Below, one piece after another: positions 4,908 to 7,997 of a DNA stretch of 7,997 nt (the stretch's first letter is position 1; each line of letters opens with the position of its first letter). The notes below the pieces were generated by a model. The model did no database searches. It was not told where the DNA came from and saw only the letters and a list, made by a program, of their open reading frames with translations. This stretch comes from Rubrobacter sp. (lineage in GTDB: Bacteria > Actinomycetota > Rubrobacteria > Rubrobacterales > Rubrobacteraceae). The position numbers and the translations under genes are program-made. The DNA is taken from assembly GCA_013815485.1 (NCBI GenBank), contig JACDGB010000067.1, positions 1 through 7,997 on the forward strand, in the 5' to 3' direction.

Positions 4908-6352
4908 AGGTTCGCGGCCTCGTGCCGATAATTAGAAGCATGAAAAGTTCAAAGATGAATAACGAGAAGAGTCCGGAAGCGGACGCCGAGCGGCAAAGAC
5001 CGGCTAGGAACAATAGCGGGCGGGCTTCGGCGTGGATATTGCTGCTTGCCGGGGCCCTCGCTACGCTGGCGGGCACCTTCGCCATTGACCAGCTCTACGA
5101 TGGCGTGGATCGTCGCAACCAGGCTCAACTCCATGTCGCTCGCATCGAAGCACATGCCGAGGGGCAAAGCATCGCCGGGTGGCAGACCATTGCAGAGGGG
5201 CGGGCCGGTTCCGAAGTCACCCGGGCAGTCGAGGAGGACCGCCGCGAGATTTCAGGGAGCGTGCAGGCGCTGAAGCGGCTGCGTCCCGGCGATGATCGGG
5301 TGTCCCGCATCGAGACGTCTCTGAATGAATACGCGGCGGCTGTAGACGAGGAGTTGCGCCTGATCGAAGCCGGACGGATGGAGGCGGCGGAATCCGTGAG
5401 CGAGGAGCGGGTGGACCCCGGTTTCGAGGTGCTGAACGAGCTTCTCGATAGCATGGACGCCAGGTACGAAGAGGCCGCGCGGCGAACCGAGCTCTACGCC
5501 GAGGCGGGCATCTACTCGATGGCCGCTCTCTTATCGCTCGTTGTGGCGGCGTTGTTCTTGAGACACGACCGCGCCCGCCGTGAGGAGCGCGAAGCCGTCG
5601 AACGGAGCGAGGAGCGCTACGAAATCGCGGTCCAGGGAGCCAACGACGGGATTTGGGACTGGAACCTCCTCACGGGCGAGACGCACTTCTCGCCGCGCTG
5701 GAAGGCCATGATCGGCTTCGAGCAGCACGAGATCGAAGACCGCTTCGAGGAGTGGGAGGAGCGGGTCCACCCGGAAGACCGCGAGCGGATGAAGGCTGAG
5801 ATCCGGAAGTGCATGAGCGGCGCGGCAGACCTCTGCGAACTCGAGCACCGGCTCCGGCACCGGGACGGCTCGTATCGTTGGGTGCTCGCCAGGGGCGCAT
5901 CGGTGCGGGACACGGAGGGCAGGCCCTACAGGATGGTCGGCTCCCTCACGGATACGACGGAGCGCACAGAGACCGAGGAGAAACTCGAGAAAGCCGAGAA
6001 GCGTTACCGCTCGCTCGTCGAGCAGGCGCCGATGGTCACGTTTACGTACACCAGGGAACCCGATGGCGGTACCCACATCTCGTACGTGAGTCCCCAGGTA
6101 GAGGCGCTCCTCGGTTACTTTTCGGAGAGCTTCGAGGATGACCCCGAGTTCTGGATGAGCCTGCTGCATCCAGAGGACCGGGAACGGGTGCTCGCCGAAA
6201 ATGACCACACCGACGCCACGGGCGAGACGTTCGAGATGGAGTACCGTATGGTTCGCAGCGACGGGCGCGTGGTGTGGGTGCGTGAGGAGACCGTGCTAAT
6301 AGGCGGCGAGGAGGATGGGACGACCCTCTGGCGGGCGTCTAAGTGGACATAA
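4901..6352 (+). CDS. Membrane-anchored multi-PAS sensor, N-terminal portion (frame ends inside a PAS domain)
   Basis: A signal-sensing protein. From the ATG at 4901: a charged cytoplasmic N-terminus, membrane helix 1 (about 42-63), a ~135-residue largely helical and charged outer region (64-201) resembling four-helix-bundle sensor modules, membrane helix 2 (about 202-221), a coiled linker (222-237), PAS domain A (236-357, ANDGIWDWNLLTGE to SLTDTTER), and PAS domain B (361-480), which ends abruptly at LWRASKWT. The expected PAS end, V-D-I-T-E-R, is encoded in the -1 frame directly after, so the gene is interrupted by a one-base loss near 6343 and continues in the next entry. The 4901 ATG overlaps acuC by 7 nt; ATG 4940 is an alternative supported by a possible leaderless promoter. 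No output domain is in this part, so alone it would probably not signal normally. Ligands are unknown. Confidence 0.85.
   Translation: MLKVRGLVPIIRSMKSSKMNNEKSPEADAERQRPARNNSGRASAWILLLAGALATLAGTFAIDQLYDGVDRRNQAQLHVARIEAHAEGQSIAGWQTIAEGRAGSEVTRAVEEDRREISGSVQALKRLRPGDDRVSRIETSLNEYAAAVDEELRLIEAGRMEAAESVSEERVDPGFEVLNELLDSMDARYEEAARRTELYAEAGIYSMAALLSLVVAALFLRHDRARREEREAVERSEERYEIAVQGANDGIWDWNLLTGETHFSPRWKAMIGFEQHEIEDRFEEWEERVHPEDRERMKAEIRKCMSGAADLCELEHRLRHRDGSYRWVLARGASVRDTEGRPYRMVGSLTDTTERTETEEKLEKAEKRYRSLVEQAPMVTFTYTREPDGGTHISYVSPQVEALLGYFSESFEDDPEFWMSLLHPEDRERVLAENDHTDATGETFEMEYRMVRSDGRVVWVREETVLIGGEEDGTTLWRASKWT
4904..4932 (+). promoter_or_regulatory. Candidate promoter for the PAS sensor, inside the acuC 3' end
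   Basis: GATAAT at 4927-4932 matches the -10 consensus at 5 of 6 bases. TTAAAG (4904-4909), 17 bp upstream, matches the -35 at 3 of 6. Seven bases separate the -10 from the ATG at 4940, the layout of actinobacterial leaderless promoters. This would give the sensor its own transcript starting at codon 14 of the longest frame. Confidence 0.4.
6340..6352 (+). other. Frameshift site in the PAS sensor gene
   Basis: The upstream frame reads L-W-R-A-S-K-W-T-stop. One extra base after AAG (6341-6343) would give L-W-R-A-S-K-V-D-I-T-E-R, which aligns residue for residue with L-W-H-G-I-R-F-D-I-T at the end of the next PAS domain (6721-6750). The distance between the RYR(S/T)LVE motifs of PAS B (6002) and PAS C (6397) is 395, not a multiple of three, while A to B is 387 and D to E is 390. 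No slippery heptamer is present, so programmed slippage is unlikely. Confidence 0.85.
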
Positions 6353-7997
6353 CGGAGCGCCGGGAGACCGAAGAACGGCTGAGGGAGACCGAGATCCGCT
6401 ATCGTACGCTGGTCGAACGGGTCCCGGCCATTACCTACGTGCATTCTCAGGAGCCTGGTGGACAGAGCGTCACGGACTACATAAGCCCCCAGATCGAGAC
6501 GGTGTTGGGCTACACGCCCGAGGAGTACGCGAGAGACTCCGAGTTCTGGAAGACGGTGCTCCATCCCGAGGATCGGGAGCGCGTGCTGGCCGTGGATGAG
6601 CGAACCGGCCGGACGGGCGAAGAGTTCCGCATGGACTTTCGTGTGATCTCCAAGAGCGGGGAGACGGTCTGGCTCAGAGAGGACGGCCGGTTGTTGCGCG
6701 GCGAGGACGGCCGCCACCAGCTCTGGCACGGCATAAGGTTCGACATAACAGAGCTCAAACGCATCGAGGAAGACCTCCGGCACAGGTTCGACTTCGAGAA
6801 GATCATCGCGGATACGTTGGCGAAGTTCGTGGACCTCGCGCCAGCAGAGGTCGACGCCGGCATAGAGGAAGCTCTGCGAGAGACAGGAGAGTTCGCCGGG
6901 GTAGATCGCAGTTACGTCTTCCTGTCTTCGGAGGGCGGAGCGACGGTAGAAAACACGCATGAGTGGTGTGCTACGGGCATCGAGCCGCAGATCGAGAACC
7001 TGAAAGGCATACTGATTGACGCCTGGCCCTGGGCCATGAAGAACTTCAGGAACGGGAAAGTCAACCATGTGCCGCGGGTGGCCGACCTTCCGGCGGAAGC
7101 CGCCGCGGAGAAAGAGGAATGCGAGGCAGAGGGCATCCAGTCTTTCTTGCAGATCCCGATGCTCCGCGAAGGCTTGCTGGTCGGGTTCGTCGGGTTCGAT
7201 TCGGTGCGCGCGGAAAGAGCATGGTCGGAAGATGAGATCATGCTCCTCAAGACGGTCGGGGAGCTGTTCAAGAACGCGCTCGAGCGCAAACGGGCACAGA
7301 GGGCGCTGCAGGAAGCGGAGAAGAGGTACCGCTCGCTGATCGAAAACATTCCGGCCGTCACCTACATCCACCCCGCTGGCGACTCCGCTGCCCTGAGCTA
7401 CATGAGCCCGCAGATAGAGTCCGTGCTGGGTTACACTCCCGAGGAGTACACCTCCGAGCCCGGCTTCTGGATGGAGCGGCTGCACCCCGACGATCGCGAC
7501 CGGGTCGTCGCCGAGGACCAGCGCAGCGATGAGACCCTCGAGCCGTTCAGCACGGAGTATCGCCTGAGATCCCGCGAAGGACGCTACGAGTGGGTGGGCG
7601 AGGAAGGCGTGGTGGTGCGGGATGAGGAGGATAATCCCCAGTACTGGCAGGGATTCTTGTGGAACATCTCCGACCGCAAGGAGTTCGAAGAGAAGCTCCA
7701 GGAAGCCGAGAACCGTTATCGGACCCTCGTCGAGCAGATCCCAGCCGTCACCTACATCCAGGAGGTCGAGCATAATAACATCGCCGCGTACTTGAGCCCC
7801 CAGATGGAGGCCCTGACCGGCTACACCCCTGAGGAGTTCTATTCGGACCTCGACCTCTGGTACGGCGTGACCCACTCCGAGGACCGGGAACGGGTGGTGG
7901 ACGAAGACGAGCGCACCGACGAGACGGGCGAGCCGTTCTGCCTGGAGTACCGCATAATCCACAAGGAGGGCCGGGTGGTGTGGGTGCGCGACGAGGC
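6343..7997 (+). CDS. Multi-PAS/GAF sensor, continuation after the frameshift (3' partial)
   Basis: This frame is open from a TAA at 6340-6342 to the right edge, with GTG 6343 as its first possible start. It begins with the missing tail of PAS B (VDITERRETEERLRE). PAS C follows (about residues 7-146: RYRTLVERVPAITYV, YISPQIETVLGYTPEEY, LHPEDRERV), then a GAF domain (147-316: GVDRSYVFL, NTHEWCATGIEPQI, LPAEAAAEKEE, GIQSFLQIPM, GFVGFDSVR), PAS D (317-446) and PAS E (447 to the edge). All are soluble. It is almost certainly the downstream half of the sensor starting at 4901, and its output domain (kinase, GGDEF/EAL or other) lies outside the window. If the break is real, reinitiation at GTG 6343, which overlaps the upstream stop by 10 nt but has no good SD, could yield a separate soluble protein. 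Confidence 0.85.
   Translation, partial: MDITERRETEERLRETEIRYRTLVERVPAITYVHSQEPGGQSVTDYISPQIETVLGYTPEEYARDSEFWKTVLHPEDRERVLAVDERTGRTGEEFRMDFRVISKSGETVWLREDGRLLRGEDGRHQLWHGIRFDITELKRIEEDLRHRFDFEKIIADTLAKFVDLAPAEVDAGIEEALRETGEFAGVDRSYVFLSSEGGATVENTHEWCATGIEPQIENLKGILIDAWPWAMKNFRNGKVNHVPRVADLPAEAAAEKEECEAEGIQSFLQIPMLREGLLVGFVGFDSVRAERAWSEDEIMLLKTVGELFKNALERKRAQRALQEAEKRYRSLIENIPAVTYIHPAGDSAALSYMSPQIESVLGYTPEEYTSEPGFWMERLHPDDRDRVVAEDQRSDETLEPFSTEYRLRSREGRYEWVGEEGVVVRDEEDNPQYWQGFLWNISDRKEFEEKLQEAENRYRTLVEQIPAVTYIQEVEHNNIAAYLSPQMEALTGYTPEEFYSDLDLWYGVTHSEDRERVVDEDERTDETGEPFCLEYRIIHKEGRVVWVRDE

Larger units (their letters stand above)
5975..7997 (+). repeat. Tandem PAS units with a shared linker, interrupted by one GAF
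   Basis: Four units share a near-identical skeleton: coiled linker, RYR(S/T)L(V/I)E, P-x-V/I-T-(F/Y), (Y/L)-x-SPQ-(V/I/M)-E, GY-x-x-E, FW or LW, (H-P-E/D-D or H-S-E-D)-R, (E/D)YR or DFR, and a closing W-x-x-x-x-(D/N)-I. Linker motifs fall at 6002, 6397, 7324 and 7714, giving a unit of about 130 codons; the larger middle gap holds the GAF domain. The more distant PAS A (motif near 5615) precedes them. The pattern suggests expansion by internal duplication. Confidence 0.8.

Noticed and set aside
6335..6350. Programmed -1 ribosomal frameshift joining the two sensor halves
   Set aside because: There is no X-XXY-YYZ slippery heptamer near 6335-6345 (sequence GTCTAAGTGG) and no obvious stimulatory stem was seen; a lost base explains the data more simply.
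6115..7962. Antisense open frame of 615 codons on the minus strand across the PAS array
   Set aside because: It mirrors the codon periodicity of the + strand PAS/GAF coding and has no recognisable domain, while the + strand frame has full PAS and GAF motifs. Its repeated Leu/His/Val-rich segments follow the PAS repeat on the other strand.

Overview
The window is high-GC bacterial DNA with tightly packed genes, GTG/TTG starts, clear Shine-Dalgarno (SD) sites and long antisense open frames. Multi-PAS sensors with near-repeating linkers, a GGDEF-EAL protein and an acuB-acuC pair together suggest an actinobacterium, most likely Rubrobacter or a close relative. That assignment is inference from gene style only. 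No rRNA, tRNA, CRISPR array, insertion sequence or phage gene was seen, and no stretch over 300 bases lacks a gene.

Layout. (1) Bases 1-1389 hold the 3' part of a PAS-GGDEF-EAL cyclic-di-GMP protein that enters from the left. (2) Bases 1390-2598 hold three small + strand genes. These are a DUF1348/NTF2-fold protein, preceded by a possible 9-codon leader ORF, then a Dabb-domain protein and a single-domain rhodanese separated by one base. (3) An unrecognised 124-residue gene runs on the minus strand (2605-2979). It converges on the rhodanese gene and diverges from acuB across a 75-bp promoter region. (4) Bases 3055-4907 hold acuB (CBS-CBS-ACT) and acuC (zinc deacetylase), which overlap by 4 nt; both appear to start with TTG. 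(5) From 4901 to the right edge lies a membrane-anchored multi-PAS/GAF sensor that starts inside the end of acuC and runs out of the window.

The most notable observation is that the sensor is broken. Its frame stops at 6352 inside a PAS domain, and the rest continues without a stop in the -1 frame from 6343 to the window end. Alignment with the internal PAS copies indicates a single missing base at about 6343-6345. This is either a real frameshift, a split gene rescued by reinitiation at GTG 6343, or a sequence error.

Functionally, acuB-acuC points to control of acetyl-CoA synthetase by lysine deacetylation, with AcuB as a nucleotide/ligand-sensing partner. The flanking sensor and cyclic-di-GMP genes are signal-transduction proteins. 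A direct link between them and acetate metabolism is suggested only by proximity. I see no convincing previously undescribed system here; the region looks like ordinary chromosomal sequence with several small points worth checking.
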